From the NCBI GenBank assembly GCA_022842065.1, contig JALHQH010000008.1, positions 297,183 through 361,182 on the forward strand: a stretch of 64,000 nt of DNA, given 5' to 3'. The notes beneath the pieces are model-generated. The model ran no database searches. It was given only the letters and a program-made list of their open reading frames with translations, and had not been told where the DNA came from. A program made the translations under genes and the position numbers. Shown piece after piece: positions 56,085 to 64,000 of the stretch; the stretch's first letter is position 1; every line of letters starts with the position of its first letter. This DNA is from Caldilineaceae bacterium (lineage in GTDB: Bacteria; Chloroflexota; Anaerolineae; Caldilineales; Caldilineaceae).

Positions 56085-56152
56085 AAAAACCGAGTTTTTG
56101 AGCAAATTGCTTTCTGGTGAATTCGGCAAATTATCGAAAAAACTCGGTTTTT
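56085..56152. terminator. Hairpin after the NHLP-like gene (15-bp perfect arms)
   Basis: AAAAACCGAGTTTTT (56085-56099) and AAAAACTCGGTTTTT (56138-56152). It ends in a T-run and lies 82 bases after the stop at 56003, so it can act as a rho-independent terminator, separating the kinase gene from the upstream cluster. Confidence 0.6.
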
Positions 56153-56242
56153 GCCGCGGAGTCATCAATTGTGGGCAATCGTTAGCAATTTTAACCCTAT
56201 GTTTAGCAGTAATGCTGCCTTTGTAGATTAGCGAGCCGTCCG

Positions 56243-57133
56243 TTGCAAACCCCGACAACTTTAGCCTTTGCTGCGTACAGCACTTTGCAAGATCGAACTG
56301 TCACTCAAGACGCTACTGCTACCCTTGCCATTTTGCCTGATTCCTCGCCTTTTCCCATTGCCGGCGGTCCGGATGCCCTGCAAAAGGGTGGGGAAAGCCC
56401 ACTCTATGCGAAGCTGGGCAGTGCCGAGGCAGAATGGCGCGCATCGGGCATTGTCCATGATTTCAACAATCAACTGGCGATTATTCTCAGCCATTGTTCG
56501 ATCGCGCTCAATAAATTGCCCCCCGAGAGCACCGCCCGGCAGAATCTTGATCGGGCGATTCGGGCCACCAAACGGGCCGCTGATCTGTCCAGTCAATTAC
56601 AGATGGTGACAGAAGAGGGCAACGAGGAGACGTTGTCGATTAGCCTCAACGACCTCGTCCGTGAAAGTGTGGAACTGCTGGAACCACGCTTGACGCCGGT
56701 TGCTACGTTGACCTTGAATCTGCAGCCAAGCTTAACCCCGATTACCTTAAGCCCGCCTTTGATGCAACGGGTTATCCTCAATTTGCTGCTCAATGCGCTC
56801 CAAGCCTTGCCCGCAAGCAATGGCCAGATCCGGATTGCAACCGAAAATGTCGCGTTCCCCCCTAACGCACGCCAAAGTACAACCCCTACCTTACCGTCAG
56901 GCGCTTATGTCTTCTTTGAGATCAGTGATACCGGCAGCGGGATGAGTCAGGAGACGCTGAACCAGATCTTTGAGCCTTACTTTACCACCAAAGTTTCTGG
57001 GATGGGGCTTGGCTTAACGACTGCCCTGCGCATTGTGCAAGCACATCAAGGGCTGATTCTGGTTTGGAGTACGCCGGGCCAGGGCACAACGTTCCGGGTT
57101 ATGTTGCCGGTGCCGGCCACAATGGATGATTAG
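56243..57133 (+). CDS. Soluble histidine kinase
   Basis: 296 residues, TTG start at 56243. No membrane helix or sensor domain is seen. The phospho-acceptor box is GIVHDFNNQLAIILSH with H72, followed by a long dimerisation helix, N-box ILNLLLNALQAL, G1 DTGSGMS, F-box IFEPYFTT and G2 GMGLGLTTALRIVQ. It resembles the kinase cores of NtrB-like sensors. No response regulator gene adjoins, so its partner is elsewhere. Input is likely by the 60-residue N-terminus or a partner such as the membrane protein encoded upstream. Confidence 0.88.
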   Translation: MQTPTTLAFAAYSTLQDRTVTQDATATLAILPDSSPFPIAGGPDALQKGGESPLYAKLGSAEAEWRASGIVHDFNNQLAIILSHCSIALNKLPPESTARQNLDRAIRATKRAADLSSQLQMVTEEGNEETLSISLNDLVRESVELLEPRLTPVATLTLNLQPSLTPITLSPPLMQRVILNLLLNALQALPASNGQIRIATENVAFPPNARQSTTPTLPSGAYVFFEISDTGSGMSQETLNQIFEPYFTTKVSGMGLGLTTALRIVQAHQGLILVWSTPGQGTTFRVMLPVPATMDD

Positions 57134-57168
57134 CCGGATAACTAGCTCTTGTCGCGAAACAGGATGTC

Positions 57169-57251
57169 TACCGCCAAGGCCGCGAAGAGCGCAAAGGTTC
57201 GCCAGCGAAAATCCTTTGCGAACCTTTGCGTGCTTCGCGGCCTTGGCGGTA
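57169..57251. repeat. Long near-perfect hairpin (33-base arms)
   Basis: TACCGCCAAGGCCGCGAAGA... (57169-57201) pairs with 57219-57251 with two mismatches. CCGCCAAGGC-GCGAAG-GCGCAAAGG is an intergenic repeat text familiar from many environmental bacterial genomes. It lies between convergent genes (kinase ends 57133, phosphotransferase ends 57279), so it may also terminate both. Confidence 0.75.
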
Positions 57252-57278
57252 ATCAAGCTCTTTCGCAACAGAAACTAA

Positions 57279-58313
57279 CTAGGCGGCGTGTTCAAGGCCG
57301 CGCAACCACTCTTCGACTAAGCCGCTGACCTTGGCCGGCGGTTCTTGCATGAGGGTGACGACTAGGTCTGCTTGGCGTTGCCGTGCGCTGGTTGTCAAGT
57401 ATTCTAATGGCGAGCGACCACGGACGCGCGCGAGTAGACAAGCCAATGTGTGACGCACCACATACGCCTCTAAACCTTCAGCCCAACTGATCGATCCTAA
57501 TTCAGCCTGATAGATCGCCCAGCAATGGTTGGCCGCGGTGGTAAAGGCCGCGCGCTGGGCCGGCAGATGATGGGCCTTGCTCAACAAGTGGGTCAGCGCA
57601 AAACCGAGATCAAAGGCGGGATCACCCCAGTGGATTACCTCGTAGTCGAGCAAAACTAGCTGATCACGATAAAGCAAGGTGTTTTTGGGGCTATAGTCGC
57701 CATGAACCAATGCATAGGTGCGTTGGCGTGTGGCGGCAATCAAGGCATCGAGGAAGGGCGCGGCTGATGGTACCTGGGTTGCGGTGTAGGCATAATAAGG
57801 CTCCAACCGTAGGGATTCAAAAAAGGTGCGATCAGCAAAGAGAGGGGCAAGCGTGGCGGCCATGGCCGTCGAGCGGGCATGGATCTGGGCCAATATACGG
57901 CCAAATTGAGCAACATGATCAAGCGCTACAACACCCCTAAGCAGCAAACTTTTCCAGTTTTCATGCGGCTGCGGCACGGCACTCATGGCCAGCAGATGGT
58001 AATCATGATCTTCAAAGACAAAGGTCGGCAAGGTGCCCGCTGGTAGCAGTTGCCCCAAGGTACGCAAGCCGAGGGCCTCCCGGTGTACCCGCTCCGGCGC
58101 GCTAAACCAATCAACCGGCACCCGCAATTTGGTCAATGCCTGTTTGATCACCCAGGCTTCACCGGTTGGGCGCTCCACCAAAACTGTACGATTCGAGACC
58201 CCGCCCGCCAATACGGCGATCGCTGGGCTTTCCGTCGGCCCGATCTGCCCTAGCGCGCGCAGATAAGTTAACAGGGCCTGTGGCTGTTCAATGTCCAATT
58301 CGGTAATCGCCAT
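57279..58313 (-). CDS. Phosphotransferase of the APH / MtnK-like kinase fold
   Basis: 344 residues. The glycine-rich loop is AGGVSNRTVLVERP, the ATP Lys lies in AWVIKQAL, the catalytic loop is LVHGDYSPKNTLL, and the metal site is LLDYEVIHWGDPAFDLGF. This is the aminoglycoside/choline/methylthioribose kinase fold; MtnK-like sugar kinases are the best general match. It is divergent from the hydroxyacid dehydrogenase gene (58736), so the two may serve one small-molecule pathway. Substrate not assignable. Confidence 0.85.
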   Translation of the reverse strand: MAITELDIEQPQALLTYLRALGQIGPTESPAIAVLAGGVSNRTVLVERPTGEAWVIKQALTKLRVPVDWFSAPERVHREALGLRTLGQLLPAGTLPTFVFEDHDYHLLAMSAVPQPHENWKSLLLRGVVALDHVAQFGRILAQIHARSTAMAATLAPLFADRTFFESLRLEPYYAYTATQVPSAAPFLDALIAATRQRTYALVHGDYSPKNTLLYRDQLVLLDYEVIHWGDPAFDLGFALTHLLSKAHHLPAQRAAFTTAANHCWAIYQAELGSISWAEGLEAYVVRHTLACLLARVRGRSPLEYLTTSARQRQADLVVTLMQEPPAKVSGLVEEWLRGLEHAA

Positions 58314-58735
58314 GATTGCCGCTCGCTCTTTTGTGCATAGCCTATGTCGGCGTTTGTTAGGATGATGACTAGCGACCGCAGGGTAGCGGTGTCATTTGGC
58401 GCAGTGTACCATAGACCCACCGATTTTCCCATCCACCCATTTTTCCGGGTGTATTAAACGTTGGGTGCGAATGTAGTGCATTGTAGCTAGCTTAGAATCG
58501 ATCCCAGTCACGGAGTGACGGCAGCTGGTAGCCGAGGGTTTTAACCCTCGGATCGCGCTTCGCCGGCAGCCACAACCCAAATCGCACTTTGACAATCTCG
58601 GCAATTCTCGCCACAATATAGGCACTGCGTCGTCAGTGGTTTTGCGATCGCTGCGGCCAGCATACCAATCAGGAGGCAGCATGCCTGCACTTCCCCAAAT
58701 CGAGCACGATCAGAAAAAAGAAAGATAGAAAACAA
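58314..58735. other. Intergenic region between divergent genes
   Basis: No gene. It contains a short hairpin CCGAGGGTTTTAACCCTCGG (58534-58553) next to CCCAGTCACGGAGTGACGGCAG text. The purine-rich AAAAAAGAAAGA before ATG 58736 may serve as ribosome binding site. Confidence 0.45.
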
Positions 58736-59701
58736 ATGAAGCCAAAGGTGGTAATGCAATTTGAACTGCGCATGGGTGCCGCCGACCGACTGCGCGAGGT
58801 GGCTGAGGTCATTGTTGACCCCAAGCTGGAAAATGCCGAAGGGGCCGATATTTTTATCCCCGGCGGTGCCGCGGTTGATGGTGCCCTGATGGATCGCCTG
58901 GGTCCCCAGCTCAAGGCCGTCTGCCGGCCAGGAATTGGCGTTGATACCGTGGATCTGGCCGCCGCGACGGCGCGTGGGATTCTGGTCATCAACACGCCGG
59001 ATGCGCCGACGGAATCGACGGCTGAGCATGCCGTGGCGCTGATGATGGCCGTGGCCAAGCGTGTGATGGTGGGGGATATGTTCTTGCGTGGCAACAGCGA
59101 GATTGATCGCGGCGATATGCTGGGGACCGAGCTGTTGGATAGCACGTTGGGGGTGGTTGGCTATGGGCGCATTGGCCGACGGGTGGCCGAGATCTGTGCC
59201 TTGGGGCTACGCATGAATGTGATCGTCTACGATCCCTTTATCGACCTGACCCAGGCGACGCCCGCACGCGTCACCCTGACCGATGATCTGGATGGCCTCT
59301 TGCGTCAGGCAAAGTTTGTGACCGTCCATGTGCCACTCATGCCGGAGACACACCATTATATCGGCGAGCGCGAAATGCGGCTGATGCAGCCGGGTTCCTA
59401 TTTGATCAACGCCAGCCGCGGGCCAGTGATTGATGAAGCCGCGCTGATCAAGCTCTTACAGGAAGGTCACCTGGCCGCCGCCGGGCTCGATGTCTTTGAT
59501 CCCGAGCCGCCACTGCCGAATAACCCACTGCTGAAGATGAAAAATGTGGTGATCACGCCGCATATTGCGTCCGGCACAGATAAAGGGATTCATGCTATGA
59601 TGCACGGTGTGGCGGATCAGATTATCCAGATTCTCCAAGGCCAACGGCCACCACATATTGTTAATCCCAAGGCGTGGCCGGGCCGGGTGGGGGCGAGCTA
59701 A
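58736..59701 (+). CDS. D-2-hydroxyacid dehydrogenase (phosphoglycerate dehydrogenase-like)
   Basis: 321 residues. NAD-binding motif GYGRIGR (G142-R148), catalytic Arg in NASRGP (R228), Glu in FDPEPP (E257) and His in TPHIAS (H276): the complete active set of NAD-dependent D-2-hydroxyacid dehydrogenases. It lacks the ACT domain of classical SerA, so the substrate may be 3-phosphoglycerate, glycerate or another 2-hydroxyacid. It ends just before a 25-bp perfect hairpin. Confidence 0.9.
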   Translation: MKPKVVMQFELRMGAADRLREVAEVIVDPKLENAEGADIFIPGGAAVDGALMDRLGPQLKAVCRPGIGVDTVDLAAATARGILVINTPDAPTESTAEHAVALMMAVAKRVMVGDMFLRGNSEIDRGDMLGTELLDSTLGVVGYGRIGRRVAEICALGLRMNVIVYDPFIDLTQATPARVTLTDDLDGLLRQAKFVTVHVPLMPETHHYIGEREMRLMQPGSYLINASRGPVIDEAALIKLLQEGHLAAAGLDVFDPEPPLPNNPLLKMKNVVITPHIASGTDKGIHAMMHGVADQIIQILQGQRPPHIVNPKAWPGRVGAS

Positions 59702-59709
59702 AACGCAGA

Positions 59710-59759
59710 AAAGTCAACCTGCATGAACAATTGTCAATTGTTCATGCAGGTTGACTTTT
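59710..59759. terminator. Perfect hairpin between convergent genes (25-bp arms, 1-base loop)
   Basis: Arms 59710-59734 and 59735/59736-59760 pair fully around a single T; the outer ends are AAAA and TTTT. Dehydrogenase ends at 59701, GH13 gene at 59765, so it suits bidirectional termination. Confidence 0.85.
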
Positions 59760-59764
59760 CCGGA

Positions 59765-61585
59765 TTAGGCCAGCGCAAGAATTAGCACGCCATAGGGCGC
59801 TAGATCAACCTTGCCATTGCCGGGGTGCTCCCCATTGGTCATGGGGGCCTGTGTGACGACGTTAGAGCCGTAACTCTCAAAGCTTTCATCATAGTGGTGC
59901 GCATCACTGTTGAAGAGCACCTGCCAGTCGCCCGCAGCCGGCAGGGCGATATCGTAACCTGCCTGCGCAACATTGCGGAAATTGATAATGACGACCACCC
60001 CCTGTTGCGGCTCATCACCGGCCCAGCGAACATAGGCCAGTACCTTTCGCTCCTGATCAATGTGGTAGATATTGGTATGTTGACCACTGAGCCCGGCGCT
60101 CTTGCCCGCAAGATTGCGGCGCAAACTGATTAGATCGGTGTAGAGCTGGACCATCCCTGGGAAGCGATCCCGTCGTTCCCACGACAGCGGTTCGGTATCT
60201 TGGAACCAGCGATCGGCCAGAAACTCCTGCCCCTGAAAGATCATGGGAATGCCGGGGGCGGTAAAGACGAGGGCCGCCCCAATCGCGGCGCGCTTTTTAG
60301 CAAAATAACTGTCGGCCTCGCCGGGGGTAATCTCTTCGGGCAGACGTGCTTTGCCATTCGCCACTTCATCATGCGATTCAGTATAGATCACCCGATCGGT
60401 GAAGTCGTCATTATAACGATGGATAATCGCATCGGCCACAGCCTGAAGATCGCGAAAGTCATCGTCGTTGCCAATGAGCGCGGCGCGGATCACATGGACA
60501 AATTTGCTGTCCCACTGCGCACCAAAGCCGGCTCCCCCTGCGCCGGTGCTTTTCGTGAGCCAGGGGTTCTGTTGTAGATCTTCGGCAATTGTCAAGGCCC
60601 CTGGATAAAGGGCCTGCACTTCCTCGTTGATCCACTGCATCAGGGCCCAACCTTCGGGCAGATCATGGGCGGGATCGTTGTCGTTACCATTGCGGTTACG
60701 GATGTTAACGGTTGAATCCCAACGCAGCCCATCGAGATGATATTCCTCGAGCCACATGAGCGCATTGTCACGCAAAAATTGGCGCACTTCGGGCCGTCCA
60801 TAGTCGGGGCGGGTATGACCCCAGGCGGTCGCGGCGCGTGCATCGTTGTAAAAGTAGATTCCCCCCAGGTCGTTTTCATACCAGCCATCAAAGCGCCATA
60901 GGTCCAGATCGCTTGGCCCCAAGTGGTTATAGACGACATCGAGAATCACCCCGATGCCATGCGCATGGGCCGCCTTGACAAAATCCTTGAGTGCATTTGG
61001 TCCACCGTAGTCACTTTCCACGGCAAAGATCGCGGCGGGATTGTAGCCCCACGAAATGCCCCCGGCGAATTCCATAGGTGGCATCAACTCAATCACATTG
61101 ATCCCTAACCCCTGCAGATAGGGGAGCTGGGCCACGGCTTCGCCAAAAGTGCCAAGGGCACCGGACGCGGCATCGGGCGAGGCAAAGGTGCCAATATGCA
61201 TTTCATAGATCACCATTTCATTCCACGGTGGCAGCCGGAAAGTCTCTTCACCCCAGTTGTATCCATTCTGGTAGATCACGCCATTGCCAACGGAATTGGT
61301 CACCTGGCGCGCGTAAGGGTCGATGCGGCTTAATTCGTCTTCGCCATTTTTGATCAGATAACGATACTCGTGCCCGACTTGGGCCGCTTTTACCTGGCCG
61401 GCCCAGTAGCCGTTGCCTTCTGCCGTGAGGAGATTTGTGGTACCATCCCACTCGTTAAAGTCACCGACAACCGCCACTTGGTCGGCATTGGGGGCCCAGA
61501 CCCGAAAAGCAACCCCTTCTTTCTGCAAAATCGCGCCCATTCCAGGGGGTAATGATTGAGCCTTTTTATTACGCATATTGGCCAT
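59765..61585 (-). CDS. GH13 alpha-glucan enzyme, branching-enzyme-like
   Basis: 606 residues. N-terminal CBM48-like domain (about 15-100: FRVWAPNADQVAVVGDFNEWDG), then a GH13 barrel: EMHIGTF, DVVYNHLG, nucleophile D290 (LRWDSTV), acid E335 (IAEDL), D406 (ESHDE), and a C-terminal beta domain. The CBM48 start and order fit 1,4-alpha-glucan branching enzymes or trehalohydrolases. The length is at the short end for GlgB. It acts on glycogen or maltodextrin. Met at residue 4 is an alternative start, as no strong ribosome binding site is seen. Confidence 0.85.
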   Translation of the reverse strand: MANMRNKKAQSLPPGMGAILQKEGVAFRVWAPNADQVAVVGDFNEWDGTTNLLTAEGNGYWAGQVKAAQVGHEYRYLIKNGEDELSRIDPYARQVTNSVGNGVIYQNGYNWGEETFRLPPWNEMVIYEMHIGTFASPDAASGALGTFGEAVAQLPYLQGLGINVIELMPPMEFAGGISWGYNPAAIFAVESDYGGPNALKDFVKAAHAHGIGVILDVVYNHLGPSDLDLWRFDGWYENDLGGIYFYNDARAATAWGHTRPDYGRPEVRQFLRDNALMWLEEYHLDGLRWDSTVNIRNRNGNDNDPAHDLPEGWALMQWINEEVQALYPGALTIAEDLQQNPWLTKSTGAGGAGFGAQWDSKFVHVIRAALIGNDDDFRDLQAVADAIIHRYNDDFTDRVIYTESHDEVANGKARLPEEITPGEADSYFAKKRAAIGAALVFTAPGIPMIFQGQEFLADRWFQDTEPLSWERRDRFPGMVQLYTDLISLRRNLAGKSAGLSGQHTNIYHIDQERKVLAYVRWAGDEPQQGVVVIINFRNVAQAGYDIALPAAGDWQVLFNSDAHHYDESFESYGSNVVTQAPMTNGEHPGNGKVDLAPYGVLILALA

Positions 61586-61844
61586 TCTTGTTTATGTTGA
61601 TCATTGATAATGATAAAATTTGTACTACTTGTTGTGTTATTCTACACGGTTTCGTTCTAACTCCGCTCGATCCTGATACAGAGAAAATGCATAAGCTGTG
61701 GTTCAAGCACAACCAACGTACGTCGAACCTGTAATTGTGGATTTTGAGCCAGTATACAACCTTCAAAAAAGTTATACTCGATCCCATTGCTTAAACAAAA
61801 CTTATGCAAACCGTATATAACCAGTAGAAGTAGGAGTGATTGGA

Positions 61845-61988
61845 ATGGACCTGCGCTCAGGATACCCTTTGGGGCAGATCAAGAAAGGCTTGCTGGTTAC
61901 CTACAGCATGATTGCGGCGGGGACTATTGCCGATCTCTGTCTGGGGCGGGAAAATGCAGATGCCCACATCTTTCGCTTTGAGCGATAA
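61845..61988 (+). pseudogene. Short C-terminal-like remnant of an FAD-dependent oxidoreductase
   Basis: A 47-codon frame from ATG 61845 ends at TAA 61986-61988. Its end YSMIAAGTIADLCLGRENADAHIF resembles the final helix and tail of FAD/Rieske-type oxidoreductases (pattern T.GT.A..L.SDL.LGRENP.A..F). The first 20 residues show no such match. An AGGAG lies upstream. It could also be a real small protein. Confidence 0.35.
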
Positions 61989-62008
61989 AGCGGGGGAAGG
62001 GCTGTACT

Positions 62009-62058
62009 TAACGAACCAAGCGGGGGTCAGACAGTTCTGGACCCCGCTTGGTTCGTTA
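62009..62058. terminator. Hairpin between convergent frames (17-bp perfect arms)
   Basis: TAACGAACCAAGCGGGG (62009-62025) pairs with CCCCGCTTGGTTCGTTA (62042-62058). Located 31 bases from the PRC-barrel gene stop (62089, minus strand). Confidence 0.7.
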
Positions 62059-62088
62059 TTGAACGTTAATGTAGTGATAGGATCGCTG

Positions 62089-63186
62089 CTAATTCTCTTC
62101 CCAACCAAAACCACGTTCGGTCCAGAAGTTGTCGATCTGGTCATCAATCGTCACATCAATCGGGCTGGTGCTGTAGAGCTGATCCCGATCAACCTGGGGT
62201 GCTTCATCCAGGGTCGCCAGGTCGATGCCACTGCTATAGGCAAATTCATCGCTAAACGTGCTGGCATCAAAGGCGCTGAAGGGCACAAGAATCCACTCAT
62301 CAGTAGCAGTGACCGCCCCATAACTAACCACAGCATATTTGGCATGGCTGGTGCCCAGATCAATCAACAGATCGTTGACACGTCCAGCCCCTACCCCCAA
62401 GTCCGCAATGGGATAATCGATGACCATGGAGGCACGAACAACGGTATTGGTAGGTTCCACGTAATCGCTGCTAATGGCGAAGCCTTGCTCGCCCCAAAAG
62501 TTGTTCAGTTCATCATCCCAACTACCATCGCCGACATTGGGCCATGCTAGCCCTACGTTGGGCATATTTTGCAACGTCTCTTCCGGGAAGTTGAGCACTA
62601 AGCCATTCTCTTCGTTCCACGTAAAAGCGCTCAGGGGCACGGGCAACTCGGTGTTGCCGATGCCCAGAAAACCGCCATATTCCAAGGTGGCAAAAATAAC
62701 GCGGCCGGTAGCGGTGTCAATCAATAGATCATCAATCTCGCCGGAAACTTCACCATCAATGTTCTCAAAGCCATAGTCGAGCAACAGCGAGGCCGCGACG
62801 AGCGTGCCTTGGGCATTCATCACACCAATGCTTAGCGCGTCGCCATTGTCCATTGCGCCCGTGTTCGTCATCATTCCCGTATCAGTCATTGTTTCGGTAG
62901 CGGTCATTGGATCAATGGCTGTTGGCGCACCCGTGTCAGTCATGGTGCCTGTGTCAGTCATCAGGTCGGTACCAGGCATGCTTTCGGTATTCGTAATCGT
63001 ATTGGTGATCACATCCATGGTAACTAGCGTTACGGTCATTTCGACGGCTGGGGTCGCAATGACCTCTTCATCAACGTCAGGGTTCGTGCCACCCATTGGA
63101 TTATTACAGGCACTCAGGGTCAACGCAACGGTTGCGAGTGCAGAGACGAACAATTTGGCATGCCAGCGTTTGGGTAATTTATGCAT
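62089..63186 (-). CDS. Lipoprotein with two PRC-barrel domains
   Basis: 365 residues. Signal peptide with lipobox LTLSAC (Cys at about 27). A Thr/Met/Asp/Gly-rich low-complexity linker (about 65-110) contains several MTDTG-type repeats. Two PRC-barrel domains follow: about 120-220 (VSGEIDDLLIDTATGRVIFATLEYGGFLGIG, PVPLSAFTW) and about 245-340 (AGRVNDLLIDLGTSHAKYAVVSYGA, LVPFSAFD). PRC barrels bind partners or ligands; here outside the membrane. Function unknown. Confidence 0.85.
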   Translation of the reverse strand: MHKLPKRWHAKLFVSALATVALTLSACNNPMGGTNPDVDEEVIATPAVEMTVTLVTMDVITNTITNTESMPGTDLMTDTGTMTDTGAPTAIDPMTATETMTDTGMMTNTGAMDNGDALSIGVMNAQGTLVAASLLLDYGFENIDGEVSGEIDDLLIDTATGRVIFATLEYGGFLGIGNTELPVPLSAFTWNEENGLVLNFPEETLQNMPNVGLAWPNVGDGSWDDELNNFWGEQGFAISSDYVEPTNTVVRASMVIDYPIADLGVGAGRVNDLLIDLGTSHAKYAVVSYGAVTATDEWILVPFSAFDASTFSDEFAYSSGIDLATLDEAPQVDRDQLYSTSPIDVTIDDQIDNFWTERGFGWEEN

Positions 63187-63240
63187 TACTTCTCCTCTTC
63201 GTTAAATGGCTCTTCAGGAATTCAGGGGGTTAAGATGGAT

Positions 63241-63303
63241 CCTTCCTGGAAGAGGCAGAAATTTGTCTGTCTGCGCACAATTGTTGCGCCTCTTCCAGGA
63301 AGG
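63241..63303. repeat. Intergenic hairpin (16-bp perfect arms)
   Basis: CCTTCCTGGAAGAGGC (63241-63256) and GCCTCTTCCAGGAAGG (63288-63303). Lies just upstream of the PRC-barrel gene start on the minus strand, so it is between transcription units. Confidence 0.65.
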
Positions 63304-63357
63304 GTAACCCCATAAGATCCAGAAGAACCCGTTAAATTTGGCATTATATTTGGCTCT

Positions 63358-63404
63358 GTCACCAATTAACACTTGTTACACTGAAGAACGTGTTAATTGG
63401 TGAC
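63358..63404. repeat. Intergenic hairpin (15-bp perfect arms)
   Basis: GTCACCAATTAACAC (63358-63372) and GTGTTAATTGGTGAC (63390-63404). It is one of two long hairpins in this 400-base gap. Confidence 0.65.
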
Positions 63405-63523
63405 AACCGCCGGTAGTTATGTTTGGCGCTGTTGTTAGTATGGCACCGTCCTTTTTATTTTTGGATGGGCAAGGACGGAACTGGGGGTTATAGCATAGAC
63501 ACATGTACTCGTGGGCTTTTGAG

Positions 63524-63557
63524 ATAAAAAAAACGACCACCCGGTGAGTGGTCGCTT
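63524..63557 (-). terminator. Classical rho-independent terminator of the GlsB-like gene
   Basis: On the minus strand: GCGACCACTCACCGGGTGGTCG followed by eight T residues (63533-63526), about 30 bases after the stop. The only hairpin in the window with a textbook T-run. Confidence 0.9.
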
Positions 63558-63586
63558 TGATTTGAAGCGTAAAAACAGGCATTGGA

Positions 63587-63829
63587 TTAACGACGGACCA
63601 GCCCTACCAAAAAGAGCAGAATGACGGCACCAACTACGGCTGTAATCAGTGAACCAATAACGTTATCGGCGCTTAGCCCAAGCAACCCAAAGACAAAGCC
63701 ACCAATGAGAGCCCCAATTATCCCGACCACAATATTGCCAATCAGACCGAAGCCACTACCCTTGGTCAGTTCACCGGCAATCCAACCCGCCAAAGCGCCG
63801 ATAATTAACCATCCAATAAATGCGAACAT
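63587..63829 (-). CDS. GlsB/YeaQ/YmgE family small membrane protein
   Basis: 80 residues from ATG 63829 (MFAFIGWLII, with AAGGAAT upstream); the frame to 63880 adds a polar lead without its own ribosome binding site. Three hydrophobic segments with Gly-rich packing: AFIGWLIIGALAGWIAG, then GLIGNIVVGIIGALIGGFVFG, ending in ITAVVGAVILLFLVGLV. These transglycosylase-associated, stress-induced inner-membrane proteins have unknown mechanism. Followed by a strong terminator. Confidence 0.9.
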   Translation of the reverse strand: MFAFIGWLIIGALAGWIAGELTKGSGFGLIGNIVVGIIGALIGGFVFGLLGLSADNVIGSLITAVVGAVILLFLVGLVRR

Positions 63830-64000
63830 ATAGCATTCCTTTTGTTTTAACGAGCCAGTCGACTGCAAGCGCTCTACCACGATTTGACGATCTTCAACGG
63901 GTGCTCAGCGCGGTCTACTGCTATACTGAAGTCAAGGTGAGAACCGGAGTTTTGCTGGCTAACGGGATCGCGTGCGTCGCACTGACCGCCAACTGTTTCC
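63830..64000. other. Window edge, no gene seen
   Basis: Upstream region of the GlsB-like gene. Its promoter should be here; no clear pair of boxes is visible. Confidence 0.4.

Overview
The window looks like a chromosomal segment of a Chloroflexota bacterium, most like the Caldilinea/Anaerolineae side of the phylum. This is inferred from gene content: paired peptide-type ABC transporters with Tat-type lipoprotein binding proteins, a ctaA-ctaB fusion, a STAND/TPR regulator ending in a SARP-like BTAD, a DUF5317 membrane protein, a DUF2760-Hsp70-Hsp70 cluster and many toxin-antitoxin pairs. There is no rRNA, tRNA or ribosomal protein gene to settle the taxonomy.

Layout. 1-360: start of a secreted or anchored protein, cut by the window edge. 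930-10120: a visibly more A/T-rich, defence-flavoured stretch. It holds an intact DUF4011-helicase-nuclease giant, a scar made of three gene remnants (restriction enzyme N-terminus, MFS exporter copy with an internal deletion, PLD-helicase N-terminus) and a CHAT-GAF-like-EAL fusion protein. 10120-16430: small metabolic and efflux genes (MFS exporter, hydrolase, VOC and DHFR-like proteins, and DUF899 divergent from an HxlR regulator with a clear operator, then TSUP). 16460-33420: two complete, similarly ordered peptide ABC operons (binding protein, B, C, D, F, all on the minus strand) interspersed with four toxin-antitoxin modules and one dead small gene; one module sits inside the second operon. 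34000-44410: ctaA-ctaB fusion, holin/YihY fusion, Hsp70 pair with DUF2760, and a SAM methyltransferase. 44960-51060: secreted propeller-like protein and a trmB-helicase-DNA methyltransferase operon resembling type III restriction-modification. 51237-57133: same-direction cluster of STAND-TPR-BTAD regulator, 43-residue peptide, DUF5317 membrane protein, NHLP-like small protein and soluble histidine kinase. 57280-63830: phosphotransferase, 2-hydroxyacid dehydrogenase, GH13 branching-type enzyme, PRC-barrel lipoprotein and GlsB-like membrane protein.

The strongest candidates for something undescribed are the regulator-peptide-membrane protein-NHLP-kinase cluster (51237-57133), which reads like a peptide signalling or RiPP-like locus, and the CHAT-EAL fusion (7680-9713), which couples a caspase-like protease fold to an apparently intact c-di-GMP phosphodiesterase domain. 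A third genome-scale signal is that many gaps between transcription units carry a long perfect or near-perfect inverted repeat (10 to 36 bp arms), mostly of unrelated sequence. One palindromic core recurs at about 31.5, 40.5 and 54.5 kb.
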